DNA of 64,000 bases from Pantoea cypripedii (GCF_002095535.1 NZ_MLJI01000003.1:581494-645493); one strand, 5' to 3'; shown: positions 18,066 to 28,836, counted from the first letter of the stretch. Numbers and translations are program-made. The notes: generated from the sequence alone by a model not told the origin.

Positions 18066-18706
18066 GTGACCTGATCATCAGTTCGTTACCGCTGCTGTTA
18101 AAAGGGCTGGGTATCACCCTGCTGCTGTCGGTGGCGGCGATTGCTGGCAGTACCTTACTTGGTCTGCTCGCGGCGGTGTTGCGTACCAGCCGATTACCGG
18201 TCGCGCGTCAGGTTGCCGTGCTCTATACCGAGCTGTTCCGTGGCACACCGGTGCTGATCACCCTGATGTTTATTTACTTCGGCGTGGCGTATTTCGGCTA
18301 TGAAATCAACCTGTTTGCTGCCGGGATTCTCGGCCTGAGCATTTATCAGGGCGCGTATATCGCCGAAGTGTTTCGTGCCGGGATCGAAGCCGTGCCGAAA
18401 GGACAATGGGAAGTGTCATGGATCCTTGGCCTGTCTAAACGCCAGACCTTTCTTAGCGTGGTCCTGCCGCAGACGCGCGGCATCGTGCTGCCGCCGCTGG
18501 TCGGGCAGTACCTTTCCCTGATTAAAGACACCTCAATTGTCAGCATGATCGGCATGTCGGAGCTGATGCATCAGGGTCAGGCGATTGTTGACCGCATCGG
18601 CCAGCCGGTGGTGGTGTATGGCCTGGTGGCCGTGCTGTATTTCGTTGTGTGCTTTCCGCTTTCCCGCTGGGTTCAACATCATCAAACCAGGAGTCAGTTA
18701 TCATGA
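18062..18706 (+). CDS. Polar amino-acid ABC transporter permease (second)
   Basis: 214 residues, second HisMQ-type permease, with [17 protein letters not shown] and the EAA loop [21 protein letters not shown]. It overlaps its neighbours on both sides by ATGA junctions, so translation of permeases and ATPase is coupled and their ratio fixed. Confidence 0.92.
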   Translation: MSDLIISSLPLLLKGLGITLLLSVAAIAGSTLLGLLAAVLRTSRLPVARQVAVLYTELFRGTPVLITLMFIYFGVAYFGYEINLFAAGILGLSIYQGAYIAEVFRAGIEAVPKGQWEVSWILGLSKRQTFLSVVLPQTRGIVLPPLVGQYLSLIKDTSIVSMIGMSELMHQGQAIVDRIGQPVVVYGLVAVLYFVVCFPLSRWVQHHQTRSQLS

Positions 18707-19440
18707 GCAAGTCCGCCATTACGCTGAGCCGTATTACTAAATCGTTTGGTGCCACCCAGGTACTGAAAGAGATCAGCCTTGATGTCTCACCTGGCGAAGT
18801 GCTGGTGTTGATCGGTGCATCGGGTTCGGGAAAAAGTACCGTGCTGCGCATTATGAGCGGGCTGGAAACTGCCGACGGTGGCGAGATCTGGGTTAATCAG
18901 GTGCCATTGCACGATCGCAAACGCAGCCGGGAAATCTGTGGTCACGTTGGCATGGTGTTTCAGCAGTTCAACCTGTTTCCGCATAAAACGGCACTCGGTA
19001 ACGTCACACTGGCGCTGATCAAAGCGCAGAAACTCTCCGAAGCGGAAGCCAATAAACGCGGCATGGCGGCACTGACACGCGTCGGTCTGGCTGAGCGTGC
19101 ACATCACTATCCAGCGCAGCTGTCCGGTGGACAGCAACAACGCGTGGCGATTGCCCGTGCCCTGGCAGTTGAACCTAAAATTATGTTTTTTGATGAAGCC
19201 ACGTCAGCCCTCGACCCGGAACTGGTGGGTGAAGTCATGGAAGTGATGCGCAGCCTGGCACGGGAAGGCATGACGATGGTCGTCGTGACCCATGAGATGG
19301 GTTTTGCCCGTAAAACGGCTGACCGTGTGGTGTTTATGGACCAGGGCGTGATTGCCGAACAGGGATCGCCAGAGCAGATTTTCGTCCATCCACAAAATCC
19401 ACGCACGCAGCAGTTTTTATCGCGCGTACTTGAACATTGA
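18703..19440 (+). CDS. Amino-acid ABC transporter ATP-binding protein
   Basis: 245 residues, the standard size for GlnQ/HisP-like ATPases. Walker A is GASGSGKST, the Q-loop region is [14 protein letters not shown], the signature is [15 protein letters not shown], Walker B is [14 protein letters not shown] and the H-loop is VVTHEM. ATG 18703 overlaps the permease stop and matches the family start; a longer frame is not needed. Confidence 0.95.
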   Translation: MSKSAITLSRITKSFGATQVLKEISLDVSPGEVLVLIGASGSGKSTVLRIMSGLETADGGEIWVNQVPLHDRKRSREICGHVGMVFQQFNLFPHKTALGNVTLALIKAQKLSEAEANKRGMAALTRVGLAERAHHYPAQLSGGQQQRVAIARALAVEPKIMFFDEATSALDPELVGEVMEVMRSLAREGMTMVVVTHEMGFARKTADRVVFMDQGVIAEQGSPEQIFVHPQNPRTQQFLSRVLEH

Positions 19441-19451
19441 TCGGGGGTGCT

Positions 19452-20723
19452 ATGTCGATTCAATTCCCGCTGGTGGCGGATGGCAGGCTGGATGCACAAC
19501 AACCCGCACCACGATTCAAATCGGTCGCCGGGGCGGGTGACGCGCCGCTGCCGATTGGCACCGCCGTGCTCAGCAGTGAACAGGTGTTTTCACCGTTGCT
19601 GCTGATGAAGCAATCGGCCCTGGAAAATAACCTGCGTCAGCTGGCTGACTTTTGCCGTGAACAGGGGGTGATGCTGGCGGCACATGGCAAAACGTCAATG
19701 TCACCTGCCATTCTGCGCCGCGCCATTACCGAAGGAGGAGCCTGGGGGCTCAGCGCCGCCACCCCGGCGCAGGTACGCGCGCTACGTCAGTTTGGCATTC
19801 GCAACGTCTTTCTCGCCAATCAACTGGTCGATCCTGCGGGTATCCGCTGGATTGGTGAATGGCAAAAGCAGCATCCCGACCACGGTTTTCTCTGCTACGT
19901 AGATTCACTACAGGGAGTACGCTTGCTGGAACAGCACCTCGGTGACAGTCAGATTGCGGTATTGCTGGAGATGTCGGTCAGTGGCGGACGCACCGGTTGC
20001 CGCACCCAGGCTGCTGCACTGGAGATTGCGACGGCGATTGCTGCCAGCCCTGCCCTGCAACTGGTGGGCGTGGCAGGCTATGAAGGCGCATTGGGGGCGG
20101 GTCGCGATAGCCTCGGTATCGCCAGGGTACACGACTATTGTCAGATGCTGATCGCCACTGCCGCACGGCTGGCAGAAAAACAGCTGTTCGCACGCGACCA
20201 CATTATTCTCAGCGCCGGTGGCGGAGCCTGGTTTGACGTTGTCACCGCCTGTTTTACCGAAGCGCAGTTGCCATTACCCGTAACCCCGCTGATTCGTTCC
20301 GGTGCTTATATGGCGCACGATAACGGGCTATATGCGCGGATCAATCCCTTCTCGCAACCGGGTGCCACGCATCATTTTGACGCCGCGCTGGAAATCTGGG
20401 GCCGCGTGTTATCACGCCCGGAGCCGGGACTGGCATTTGTGGATTTTGGCCGCCGCGATGTGCCGTTCGATCAGGATTTGCCGAACCCGATGTGGGTACG
20501 TGATGCCGATGGCAGTGCACCTCGTGCGGCTGGTGCGATGCGCATCAGCGAAGTGAACGATCAGCATGCGTATTTGCAGCTAGCAGAGGACGACGAATTA
20601 AAGGTGGGTGACTGGGTTGGTTGTGGTATTTCGCATCCCTGCACCGCGTTCGATAAATGGCGCTATCTGCCGCTGGTGGATGATGATTATTGCGTCACAG
20701 ATTCACTGGAAACAGCATTCTGA
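19452..20723 (+). CDS. D-serine dehydratase/D-threonine aldolase-like PLP enzyme
   Basis: 423 residues. The alanine-racemase-type barrel carries the PLP lysine at Lys80 in AAHGKTSMSP, and the C-terminal domain ends with SHPCTAFDKWR, where His395 and Cys397 match the zinc pair of eukaryotic-type D-serine dehydratase. The enzyme would split or deaminate a D-3-hydroxyamino acid. It closes the operon with the ABC importer, and the first gene (RidA family) would clear the enamine it releases. The ATG at 19452 has GGGGG upstream; an in-frame TTG at 19437 is less likely. D-serine, D-threonine or hydroxyaspartate are candidate substrates. Confidence 0.85.
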   Translation: MSIQFPLVADGRLDAQQPAPRFKSVAGAGDAPLPIGTAVLSSEQVFSPLLLMKQSALENNLRQLADFCREQGVMLAAHGKTSMSPAILRRAITEGGAWGLSAATPAQVRALRQFGIRNVFLANQLVDPAGIRWIGEWQKQHPDHGFLCYVDSLQGVRLLEQHLGDSQIAVLLEMSVSGGRTGCRTQAAALEIATAIAASPALQLVGVAGYEGALGAGRDSLGIARVHDYCQMLIATAARLAEKQLFARDHIILSAGGGAWFDVVTACFTEAQLPLPVTPLIRSGAYMAHDNGLYARINPFSQPGATHHFDAALEIWGRVLSRPEPGLAFVDFGRRDVPFDQDLPNPMWVRDADGSAPRAAGAMRISEVNDQHAYLQLAEDDELKVGDWVGCGISHPCTAFDKWRYLPLVDDDYCVTDSLETAF

Positions 20724-20740
20724 GTGATATGTCGCCAATG

Positions 20741-20761
20741 GCGGCCGGGAGTCCCGGCCGC
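20741..20761. terminator. Bidirectional hairpin between convergent genes
   Basis: GCGGCCGGG and CCCGGCCGC form a perfect 9-base-pair stem with loop AGT, between the PLP enzyme and the convergent alcohol dehydrogenase. It lacks a T-run but is well placed to end both transcripts. Confidence 0.6.
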
Positions 20762-20768
20762 ATACTTC

Positions 20769-21818
20769 TTAGTTCAGGGTCGACATGTCGATCACAAATC
20801 GGTATTTAACGTCGCCTTTCTCAAGACGCACAAACGCCTCATTAACCTGATCTGCGGTAATCAGCTCAATATCGGCAGTGATGTTGTGTTCGGCACAAAA
20901 CTCCAGCATTTCCTGGGTTTCATCGATGCCACCGATATTGGAACCGGCAAAGCTGCGGCGTCCTTTAACCACATTAAACGCACCAACTTCGATAGGTTCC
21001 GGCGGCAGACCCACCAGTACCACGGTGCCATCAATCGCCAGCAGTTGCAGACAGGCATTGATGTCATGTTTCGCTGATACCGTATCGATAATCAGATCGA
21101 CTTTGCTGGCAAATTTTTTCATTTGCTCAGCATCGGATGTCAGCACAGCCTCGTGGGCACCTAAACGCTGGGCATCTTCAACTTTGGCTTGTGATGTGGT
21201 GAAGACCACAACGTGAGCCCCCATCGCGCGCGCAATCTTAATCGCGACATGTCCCAGGCCGCCAATGCCCAGCACGCCAACCACCTTACCAGGCCCCGCC
21301 TGCCAGTGCTTCAGCGGCGAATAGACGGTAATACCGGCGCAGAGTAACGGTGCAGCCGCTGCCATATCATCAAAGTGCGGCATTTTCAGGGTATAGCGTT
21401 CTTTGCACACATAGGTTTGTGAGAAACCACCAAAGGTCATACCGCCCAGATGTTTATCTGGCGTATTAAAAGAATAAGTGGTGCCATTTTCACAGAATTG
21501 TTGCAGATCGCGTTCACATGCCGGGCAGGTACCGCATGAATCGACAATGCAGCCCACGGCAGCATAATCGCCGATAGTGAAGTTTTTAACGTCTGAACCC
21601 ACAGCGGTTATCCGGCCGACAATTTCATGCCCTGGCACCATCGGATAATGGCTGGCGCCAAAATCATTCTTCACCTGATGAAGATCTGAATGACAAATGC
21701 CGCAGTACAGGATCTCCATTTCAACGTCATCCGGTAACAATCCGCGACGCTGAATGCTGAAGACATTTAAAGGATTGATAGATGAATCAGTGCCAATCGC
21801 TTTAATGGATTTGATCAT
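20769..21818 (-). CDS. Zinc-dependent alcohol/aldehyde dehydrogenase, YahK/cinnamyl-alcohol type
   Basis: 349 residues, the length of E. coli YahK, an NADPH-dependent aldehyde reductase. Catalytic zinc ligands are Cys42 (ILYCGICHSDLH) and His64-Glu65 (VPGHEIVG). A structural zinc site of spaced Cys residues follows (CIVDSCGTCPAC), and the Rossmann motif is GVLGIGGLGHVAIK. Start ATG 21818 has GAGGAAG upstream. It probably reduces broad aldehydes. Confidence 0.9.
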   Translation of the reverse strand: MIKSIKAIGTDSSINPLNVFSIQRRGLLPDDVEMEILYCGICHSDLHQVKNDFGASHYPMVPGHEIVGRITAVGSDVKNFTIGDYAAVGCIVDSCGTCPACERDLQQFCENGTTYSFNTPDKHLGGMTFGGFSQTYVCKERYTLKMPHFDDMAAAAPLLCAGITVYSPLKHWQAGPGKVVGVLGIGGLGHVAIKIARAMGAHVVVFTTSQAKVEDAQRLGAHEAVLTSDAEQMKKFASKVDLIIDTVSAKHDINACLQLLAIDGTVVLVGLPPEPIEVGAFNVVKGRRSFAGSNIGGIDETQEMLEFCAEHNITADIELITADQVNEAFVRLEKGDVKYRFVIDMSTLN

Positions 21819-21925
21819 GGCTTCCTCGCAAACTACAGAAATTAAAAAAGTCATCATACTGGCTGGCATCGGGGGGATTAAGATGCCCTGGCATAATGAG
21901 GATATGAATGGCATTCATGAAACCT

Positions 21926-21947
21926 GCGCGATAAATCGCGCCGCTAC
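21926..21947. repeat. REP-like element, family A copy 3 (single unit)
   Basis: A lone TGCGCGATAAATCGCGCCGC unit plus TAC, upstream of the aldo/keto reductase gene. No inverted partner is close by. The rest of the 21819-22086 gap shows nothing else I can identify apart from an AGGAAAG ribosome site before 22087. Confidence 0.75.
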
Positions 21948-22059
21948 GGCTGGCTCCCAGGCCGGTATCAATGTCCGCCCTTGATTAATGAACGCCATTT
22001 ATAGGGGCTAACGACCGAAAAAATCCATTCCGCCGCCCACCAGGCGCTATGCTTTTTAG

Positions 22060-22938
<879 letters not shown>

Positions 22939-22947
22939 GCCGTGTGA

Positions 22948-22972
22948 CTCTGGCCATACCGGGTGGCCAGAG
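22948..22972. terminator. Bidirectional hairpin between convergent genes
   Basis: CTCTGGCCA and TGGCCAGAG make a perfect 9-base-pair stem with a 7-base loop, between the aldo/keto reductase and SDR genes. Confidence 0.65.
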
Positions 22973-22982
22973 CTCCGCCTGA

Positions 22983-23816
22983 TTAACCCGGTGTTTGCAA
23001 TTTTCCTGCGCGCATCGCCGCAATCACACCGCCATCAATCAGTAAATCGCTGCCGGTAACAAATCCGGCATCCGGACCCAGCAGGAAAGACGCCGCAACA
23101 GCAATTTCCTCGGGAGGAGCCATACGTTTTACCGGAGAGGCATCGACCATCGCGCGATAGATGTCGCCAATGTCGGAGTTAAGTTCATGCTGCGCCAGCG
23201 GAGTCACCACGACCCCAGGGCTGATTGAGTTCACCCGTGCGCCCTTCTCACCCCAGCTGATAGCCGAGGCCTGCACACGCAGATGATTGGCACGCTTCGC
23301 CATCATATAAGCCACCAGGGTATTCGGGATGGCATCCTGTTGCAGGAAAGGTAAATCCAGTAACTCATCGGCTGGCGTAAAGGCTAACGCCTGATCCTGC
23401 TCCGGGGGAAGCGCAGGCATCATATGGCCTGCCATGCTGGAGATAATCAGGCCAGCACCACCGGGAGCGATAACTTTTTCAAACTCATCAAACACCAGTG
23501 CGGCACCGTAGAGATCCACTTCCAGCACTTTGTCTACCGGAGCCATATTCGGTGACAGACCCGCGGTATTGACCACCTGCATCACATTGCCGAGTGACGC
23601 CGCATAAGCAGCCAGCTGTTGTACCGAGTCACGCGATGTCACATCAACATGTTGCGTCTCGACGCGATAACCCGCTGCCACAATTTGATCAGCAGCCTGT
23701 TGCAGCGTTTGCGCATTGAAATCGGCCAGCAGCAGCGTTTTGCCAAATCCCTGACGGCGTGCAATCGCCTGACCAATGCCACCCGCGCCGATAATTACCA
23801 CGATATCTTTCGTCAT
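22983..23816 (-). CDS. Short-chain dehydrogenase/reductase
   Basis: 277 residues. The cofactor loop reads IIGAGGIGQAI, a slightly altered TGxxxGIG, and the active site has Ser126 or Ser127 with Tyr170 and Lys174 (YMMAK). A glycine-rich end (VTGSDLLIDGGV) is typical of classical SDRs. Residues about 130-165 form an insertion compared with short classical SDRs. It is divergent from a LysR gene that may regulate it. GAGGT lies ahead of ATG 23816. Confidence 0.9.
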   Translation of the reverse strand: MTKDIVVIIGAGGIGQAIARRQGFGKTLLLADFNAQTLQQAADQIVAAGYRVETQHVDVTSRDSVQQLAAYAASLGNVMQVVNTAGLSPNMAPVDKVLEVDLYGAALVFDEFEKVIAPGGAGLIISSMAGHMMPALPPEQDQALAFTPADELLDLPFLQQDAIPNTLVAYMMAKRANHLRVQASAISWGEKGARVNSISPGVVVTPLAQHELNSDIGDIYRAMVDASPVKRMAPPEEIAVAASFLLGPDAGFVTGSDLLIDGGVIAAMRAGKLQTPG

Positions 23817-23946
23817 ATTGACCTCTCAATAGTTCGTCAAAGGTGATTGCCGCCCTGCGGTTCAATCAATGAGCAAAAGTCTATACGCGGGTGATTCAGG
23901 TGATAAGATGCTTAATAGTTAATGAACTTATATCTGAGATTTATAA

Positions 23947-24879
23947 ATGCTGCGAGATGAGCTGGGCGACCTGGCCGCTTTTTTGGTGGTGGCCGAAGAA
24001 AAAAGCTTCACGCGTGCGGCGGCAAGGCTTGCCACTTCGCAGCCGTCGCTGAGCCAGACCGTGCGACGACTGGAAGAACGCCTCGGCGTGCGTCTGTTAA
24101 TACGGAACACGCGCAACGTGGCGGTCACCGAGGCCGGTGAACAGCTGGTGAATACCCTGCGTCCGGCGTTTAGCGATATCGACAACCGCTTACAGGCGTT
24201 GAGTCAATTCCGTGATAAACCCGCCGGAACGGTACGCATCACCGCCGGTCAGCATGCGGCAGACACCCTCATCTGGCCCGCCATCAACGAGGTGCTGCAT
24301 AGCTATCCCGATATTAAAATTGAATTGTCGCTGGACTCCGCGTTGACCGATATCGTCAGCGAACGCTTTGATGCCGGTATTCGCCTCGGTGAGCGGGTGG
24401 AACAGGATATGATCGCTGCACGCATTGGCCCTGAGTTGCGCCTGGCGGTGGTGGCGACACCCGATTATTTCGCCAGGCATGGTCTCCCCACATCGCCACA
24501 TGATTTAACCCATCATTCCTGTATCAATATCCGTTTGCCCAGCTCGGGCGGAATCTACGTGTGGGAGTTTAATCAGGGAGAACGCGAACTTAACGTGCGC
24601 GTGGAGGGGCAATTTATTGTTAACAACATCGTCGCGACGCTGAAAGCGGCCGAAGCCGGGCTGGGGTTAGCCATGGTGATGGAAGATATGGTTGAGACCC
24701 AGCTTGCGGCAGGCACGCTGGTACGGGTGCTGGAAGCCTGGTGTGAGCCCTTTGCCGGTTATCATATTTATTATCCCAGCCGCCGCCTGCTTTCTCCGGC
24801 GTTTCAGGTGTTTTTACAGACCTTACGCCAGAGAAATGAGACGGCAGAAAAACAGCGCAGAGAGAAACGTTTAGGCTGA
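23947..24879 (+). CDS. LysR-family transcriptional regulator
   Basis: 310 residues with a clear HTH (FTRAAARLATSQPSLSQTVRRLE) and effector domain. It is divergent from the SDR gene with 130 bases between starts and is its likely regulator. Its 3' end overlaps the convergent racemase gene by nine bases. The C-terminus ends in a very basic tail (RQRNETAEKQRREKR). Confidence 0.9.
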   Translation: MLRDELGDLAAFLVVAEEKSFTRAAARLATSQPSLSQTVRRLEERLGVRLLIRNTRNVAVTEAGEQLVNTLRPAFSDIDNRLQALSQFRDKPAGTVRITAGQHAADTLIWPAINEVLHSYPDIKIELSLDSALTDIVSERFDAGIRLGERVEQDMIAARIGPELRLAVVATPDYFARHGLPTSPHDLTHHSCINIRLPSSGGIYVWEFNQGERELNVRVEGQFIVNNIVATLKAAEAGLGLAMVMEDMVETQLAAGTLVRVLEAWCEPFAGYHIYYPSRRLLSPAFQVFLQTLRQRNETAEKQRREKRLG

Positions 24880-25566
24880 AAGCGCCAGCTGCACCGCGTC
24901 CTGGGCATGAATCAGCGTGGTATCGAACAACGGCACTGTCGCATCTTCTGGTTTTACCAACAGAGTGATTTCAGTGCAGCCGAGAATGATCGCTTCAGCG
25001 CCGTCGGCCACCAGTTGCGCGATAATCTCGCGATACTGCGCCCGTGACTCCTCACGGATCACACCGAGGCACAACTCCTGATAGATGATGTCATGCACCA
25101 CTTTACGCTGCGCTGCCGCGGGCACCAGCACGTCGATGCCGTATTCCTGTTGCAGGCGGCCTTTGTAGAAGTCTTGCTCCATGGTAAAGGCCGTTGCCAG
25201 CAATCCCACGCGTTTAACTCCCGCCTGACGAATACGTTGCGCCGTGGCGTCCGCAATATGCAGCAGCGGAATCTGCACCGCTGCGGTGATCTGGTGAGCG
25301 ACTTTATGCATGGTATTGGTACAAAGCACGATGAAATCCGCCCCACCCCGCTCCAGACTGATGGCGGCAGCTGCCAGAATTTCCCCGGCTTTTTCCCATT
25401 CCCCTGCCACCTGCAACTGCTCGATTTCCTGAAAATCGACGCTGTACATCAGGCTGCGCGCTGAGTGTAAGCCACCCAGTTGCTGCTTCACCTGCTCATT
25501 GATGATGCGGTAATACAGCGCGGTTGATTCCCAGCTCATCCCGCCAATCAGGCCGATCAGTTTCAT
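24871..25566 (-). CDS. Aspartate/glutamate racemase family, YgeA-like
   Basis: 231 residues. The two catalytic cysteines of the PLP-independent racemases are Cys82 in FIVLCTNTMHK and Cys197 in IILGCTEITLL, and the N-terminus MKLIGLIGGMSWESTALYY matches E. coli YgeA, a broad amino-acid racemase. ATG 25566 overlaps the stop of the FUSC exporter gene (ATGA), so the pair is an operon. This suggests that the exporter and racemase act on related compounds, but the link is unproven. Confidence 0.92.
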   Translation of the reverse strand: MKLIGLIGGMSWESTALYYRIINEQVKQQLGGLHSARSLMYSVDFQEIEQLQVAGEWEKAGEILAAAAISLERGGADFIVLCTNTMHKVAHQITAAVQIPLLHIADATAQRIRQAGVKRVGLLATAFTMEQDFYKGRLQQEYGIDVLVPAAAQRKVVHDIIYQELCLGVIREESRAQYREIIAQLVADGAEAIILGCTEITLLVKPEDATVPLFDTTLIHAQDAVQLALSA

Positions 25567-27614
25567 TGTGCGTCCCTTATTTTGTCCGGCCATCGTGCCG
25601 TCGGAAATAACGATAACCGAATATTAAATAAATGGAACAGCGGAACGAACAGGGCGCGATCCTGTAACGCCCCCGCCTCCAGCCCCAGCAATAACCGGTT
25701 CAACTCCTGCAGCAATGCCGCTTGCGGCTGGGTTTGCAGCGATTTCAGACGCTGCTTCAGGAACAGACTCAGCTCGTGAAACATCGCTCCGCTATCAATG
25801 TTATGCGCTGCCAGTAAGGTCTGATGACGTGTATAGAAGTCATAGCAATTGGCTCCCAGCCAGGCTTCAGCAATCAGGTTTCCTCCCGCCACCAGGTCCG
25901 GCACCGGATCAACGCGTTTACGTGGCAGGATCACATTCACCTTATCCAGCGTGCGTGCCACAAATTGCTGGCGCATCGACATGGTTACGCCATTGAGCCG
26001 CATCTCCGTAAGAAATTGCAGTAGCTCGCGGATGCCTTTACGCATGGCTCGTTTCGCCGTCCATGAGGGCCGTTTATTACGGATCAAGGCGGTAATCACC
26101 ACCCCAAAGACGATACCCAGCATGGTGGAGAGCACAGCGTTCACTATAAGCAGTAAATCCGGTTTGAAGTGATGGCTCATCCCGATAAAGCCAGGTATCT
26201 GCGTCGCGACAATCAGGCCAATCAGGTTAGTGGAAGGATTGGCGATCACCAACCCCAGTGCCAGCAGGCCCGGTGCCAGGCAGATGATCAGCGCTTCAAA
26301 GGTGATGGCCTGGGGTATCAGAAACACGATATACATCAGGCTGATAGCGACCGCGATAATCACCCCTTTCAGGAACAGCTTCATCGGAGCAATCGGGCTA
26401 TCCATACCGGCAAAGAATGAACACAGCACTGCCGCCATCATTGGCGCGGTCGAACCATCTACCCATCCACTGCCGATCCAGAACAGACAGGTGGCAAAGG
26501 TGGCGATAAACGCGGTAAAGGATGAGAGCAGCAACAAACCTTTGTCGATATGTCGATGAGTACGTGCCACGGTTTTTCCGGGCTTCACCGTTAGTGTCCA
26601 CTCACTCACACGTTCGCTAACGCTGTGGTAGGCATGGGCGATACGCACAAAGTTCAGCAGCCGCTCCAGCAATCCGAGCAATAAAATGCTCTCCTCACTG
26701 TTCAACCTGCCCTCTTCCCACGCCTGTTTCAATTGATCCTGCGCCGCCACCAGATTGGCATGCACCGGTTGATCGTCGTCACCATTCAGCCACAGCAGGA
26801 ATTGCTGAAACGCCTGCGCAACATACTCGGGGAAAAGAATCCCCTGTTGCGCCAGCAGGTTAAGCCGCGACTCAATGGCTGTCAGCGTCGGGATCAGATA
26901 CGAAAGATGTTGATACTGCACGCTGACCAGACGCACCAGACGACGCGCAGAGTCTCCTTCGTAGACGCAATGGGTAATCAGCGTTTCCACGTTCAGCGGG
27001 TAGTTCGCCATCTGAATCAGGATACCTTCCCGTTCAACCGTCTTATCGGCTGGCATCGCGGTCACCAGCTCGCGGCACAGATTGCGTGCGTTCTGATACC
27101 ACTGGCTGACGCTCTGCTCCAGCAGATGACGCATTGACACCGGCATAATCAGGCGATGTACCAGGCTGCTACACACAATCGCCACGGTGATTTCTTCAAT
27201 ACGTGAGATGACGGTGTAAGTAATGGACGCCGGTGACGTTACATCGGGGAAACCCATGATGGCTGCGCTATATCCCGCCAGCATAAAGACATAACTTTTC
27301 GGCGTGCGGTCGTGCAATGACAGATAGAGGCAGCCTGCCACCCACAACGAGATGGCGAAACTGAATAGCATCGGATCCTGCACCGTAGCCGGGTAGATCA
27401 GCAGCGTGAACAGGCCACCCAGCAACGTACCAAAGAATCGGAAGACCGATTTCGACACCGTTGAAGCGGAGTAGAGCTGGGAAGCAACGTACACTGTAGT
27501 CAGCGACCAGGCCGGTTTATCGAGATTGAGTTCCAGAGCAATGTAAAAAGCCAGAAAGGCAGCAAGACAGGTTTTGGCAGAAAATAGCACTGCGCTTTGA
27601 GAAAACCACTTCAT
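25563..27614 (-). CDS. FUSC/AaeB-like aromatic acid efflux protein
   Basis: 683 residues in the FUSC arrangement: an N-terminal membrane block (about residues 10-160, including LAAFLAFYIALELN), a long cytoplasmic region, a second membrane block (about 350-510) and a cytosolic tail. AaeB exports hydroxybenzoates together with the membrane-fusion protein AaeA. No AaeA-type gene is present here; the partner gene downstream is a racemase. The role is therefore efflux of an unknown organic acid or dye-like compound. Confidence 0.85.
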   Translation of the reverse strand: MKWFSQSAVLFSAKTCLAAFLAFYIALELNLDKPAWSLTTVYVASQLYSASTVSKSVFRFFGTLLGGLFTLLIYPATVQDPMLFSFAISLWVAGCLYLSLHDRTPKSYVFMLAGYSAAIMGFPDVTSPASITYTVISRIEEITVAIVCSSLVHRLIMPVSMRHLLEQSVSQWYQNARNLCRELVTAMPADKTVEREGILIQMANYPLNVETLITHCVYEGDSARRLVRLVSVQYQHLSYLIPTLTAIESRLNLLAQQGILFPEYVAQAFQQFLLWLNGDDDQPVHANLVAAQDQLKQAWEEGRLNSEESILLLGLLERLLNFVRIAHAYHSVSERVSEWTLTVKPGKTVARTHRHIDKGLLLLSSFTAFIATFATCLFWIGSGWVDGSTAPMMAAVLCSFFAGMDSPIAPMKLFLKGVIIAVAISLMYIVFLIPQAITFEALIICLAPGLLALGLVIANPSTNLIGLIVATQIPGFIGMSHHFKPDLLLIVNAVLSTMLGIVFGVVITALIRNKRPSWTAKRAMRKGIRELLQFLTEMRLNGVTMSMRQQFVARTLDKVNVILPRKRVDPVPDLVAGGNLIAEAWLGANCYDFYTRHQTLLAAHNIDSGAMFHELSLFLKQRLKSLQTQPQAALLQELNRLLLGLEAGALQDRALFVPLFHLFNIRLSLFPTARWPDKIRDAQ

Positions 27615-27762
27615 AAAGCTTAAAAGACCTTGAGCAGGCAGGGAGGAACTCTATCCTGGCAGAAGCCTCTGTGGTTGGCATTTTGATTTGTTATACAAAT
27701 TATTACCGTGCTAATTATATGGGCATCTATGGAAATTCCACGCGACATTTTTTACCGGTTTA

Positions 27763-27777
27763 CTGATTACAGTGAAC
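27763..27777 (-). repeat. Stray iteron copy far from the plasmid origin
   Basis: CTGATTACAGTGAAC, identical to the plasmid iteron core, lies alone between the FUSC and ssuA genes about 7 kb left of the iteron field. It could bind RepA or reflect past recombination. The rest of 27615-27879 is AT-rich promoter DNA for the two divergent genes. Confidence 0.75.
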
Positions 27778-27879
27778 GTGAGAAAACACGCAACTAAAGT
27801 TATAAGCGATCGAAAATTGTTATTTATTGGTTATATATGCGCTTTGCTATGGTGGTGAAAAAACCACGAGAGAACAACG

Positions 27880-28836
27880 ATGAAACGTAAAACGCATGTA
27901 TTAAGCACGCTGGCGTTAAGCCTCGGGCTGCTCTCCGCACACAGCTTCGCGGCGAATCCGCAAACCGTCACTATCGGTTATCAGAAAGCCAATATCTTCG
28001 CGCTGTTGAAATACCGTGGCACGCTGGATGACACCTTTAAAAAGGAAGGGATTAACGTGCGCTGGGTCGAGTTTCCTGCCGGGCCACAAATGCTGGAAGG
28101 ACTGAATGTCGGCAGTATCGATCTCGCGGCTACCGGAGATGCGCCACCGGCCTTCGCTCAGGCGGCTAAAGCGGATTTGGTCTATCTCGCACATTCACCG
28201 GCTAACCCGAAAACGGAAGCCATCGTGGTACCCAACGATTCACCGATCAAAAGCGTGGCCGACCTTAAAGGGAAGCGTGTTGGCCTGAACAAAGGTTCCG
28301 ACGTCAATTATCTGCTGGTGAAAGCACTGGAAGAAGCCGGGCTGAGCTACAAAGATATCAAACCGGTTTACCTGCCTCCCGCTGATGCCCGTGCTGCATT
28401 TCAGAAAGGCGCGATTGACGCCTGGGTGATTTGGGATCCGTTCCTCGCCGAAGTGGAAGCGCATACCGGCGCACGTCAGGTGCGCAATGCCGAAGGCCTG
28501 GTGCCGCATTACACCTTTTATCTCGCCAGCCGTCATTTTGCGGAAGAGTATCCGCAGGCAGCGCAACAGGTGGTGGATGAGCTGAGTAAACTGAGCGACT
28601 GGGCTAACCAGCACCAGGATGATGCCGCCGCGATTCTGGCGAAATCAACCGGGCTGGATAAAGCCATCTGGCAAACCACGCTGGCACGCCTGCCTTATGG
28701 CGCGCAACGCATGACACCGCAGGTGTTTGCTGAACAGCAGGCCCTGGCGGATAGCTTTACCCGTGTCGGCCTGCTGCCGGTGAAGGTGGACGTGCGCAGC
28801 GCAACCTGGTCGCTGGATAAACAAGCGACCCAATAA
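27880..28836 (+). CDS. ssuA: Aliphatic sulfonate ABC transporter binding protein SsuA (orphan)
   Basis: 318 residues, close to E. coli SsuA in length and blocks. It has a cleaved signal peptide (about 24 residues ending SFAA), then IGYQKANIFALLKYRG, PAGPQMLEGLNVGSIDLA, ATGDAPPAFAQAA, KGKRVGLNKGSDVNYLLV and AWVIWDPFLAEVE. SsuA binds alkanesulfonates in the periplasm for import under sulfate starvation. The usual ssuB, ssuC and ssuD are absent here, and the DNA just downstream is repeats and an IS element, so the rest of the locus was probably lost or lies on the chromosome. Confidence 0.88.
   Translation: MKRKTHVLSTLALSLGLLSAHSFAANPQTVTIGYQKANIFALLKYRGTLDDTFKKEGINVRWVEFPAGPQMLEGLNVGSIDLAATGDAPPAFAQAAKADLVYLAHSPANPKTEAIVVPNDSPIKSVADLKGKRVGLNKGSDVNYLLVKALEEAGLSYKDIKPVYLPPADARAAFQKGAIDAWVIWDPFLAEVEAHTGARQVRNAEGLVPHYTFYLASRHFAEEYPQAAQQVVDELSKLSDWANQHQDDAAAILAKSTGLDKAIWQTTLARLPYGAQRMTPQVFAEQQALADSFTRVGLLPVKVDVRSATWSLDKQATQ

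Noticed and set aside
25563..27614. AaeB of a full aaeXAB operon
   Set aside because: No AaeA or AaeX gene adjoins it and the coupled partner is a racemase, so only the FUSC family name is safe.
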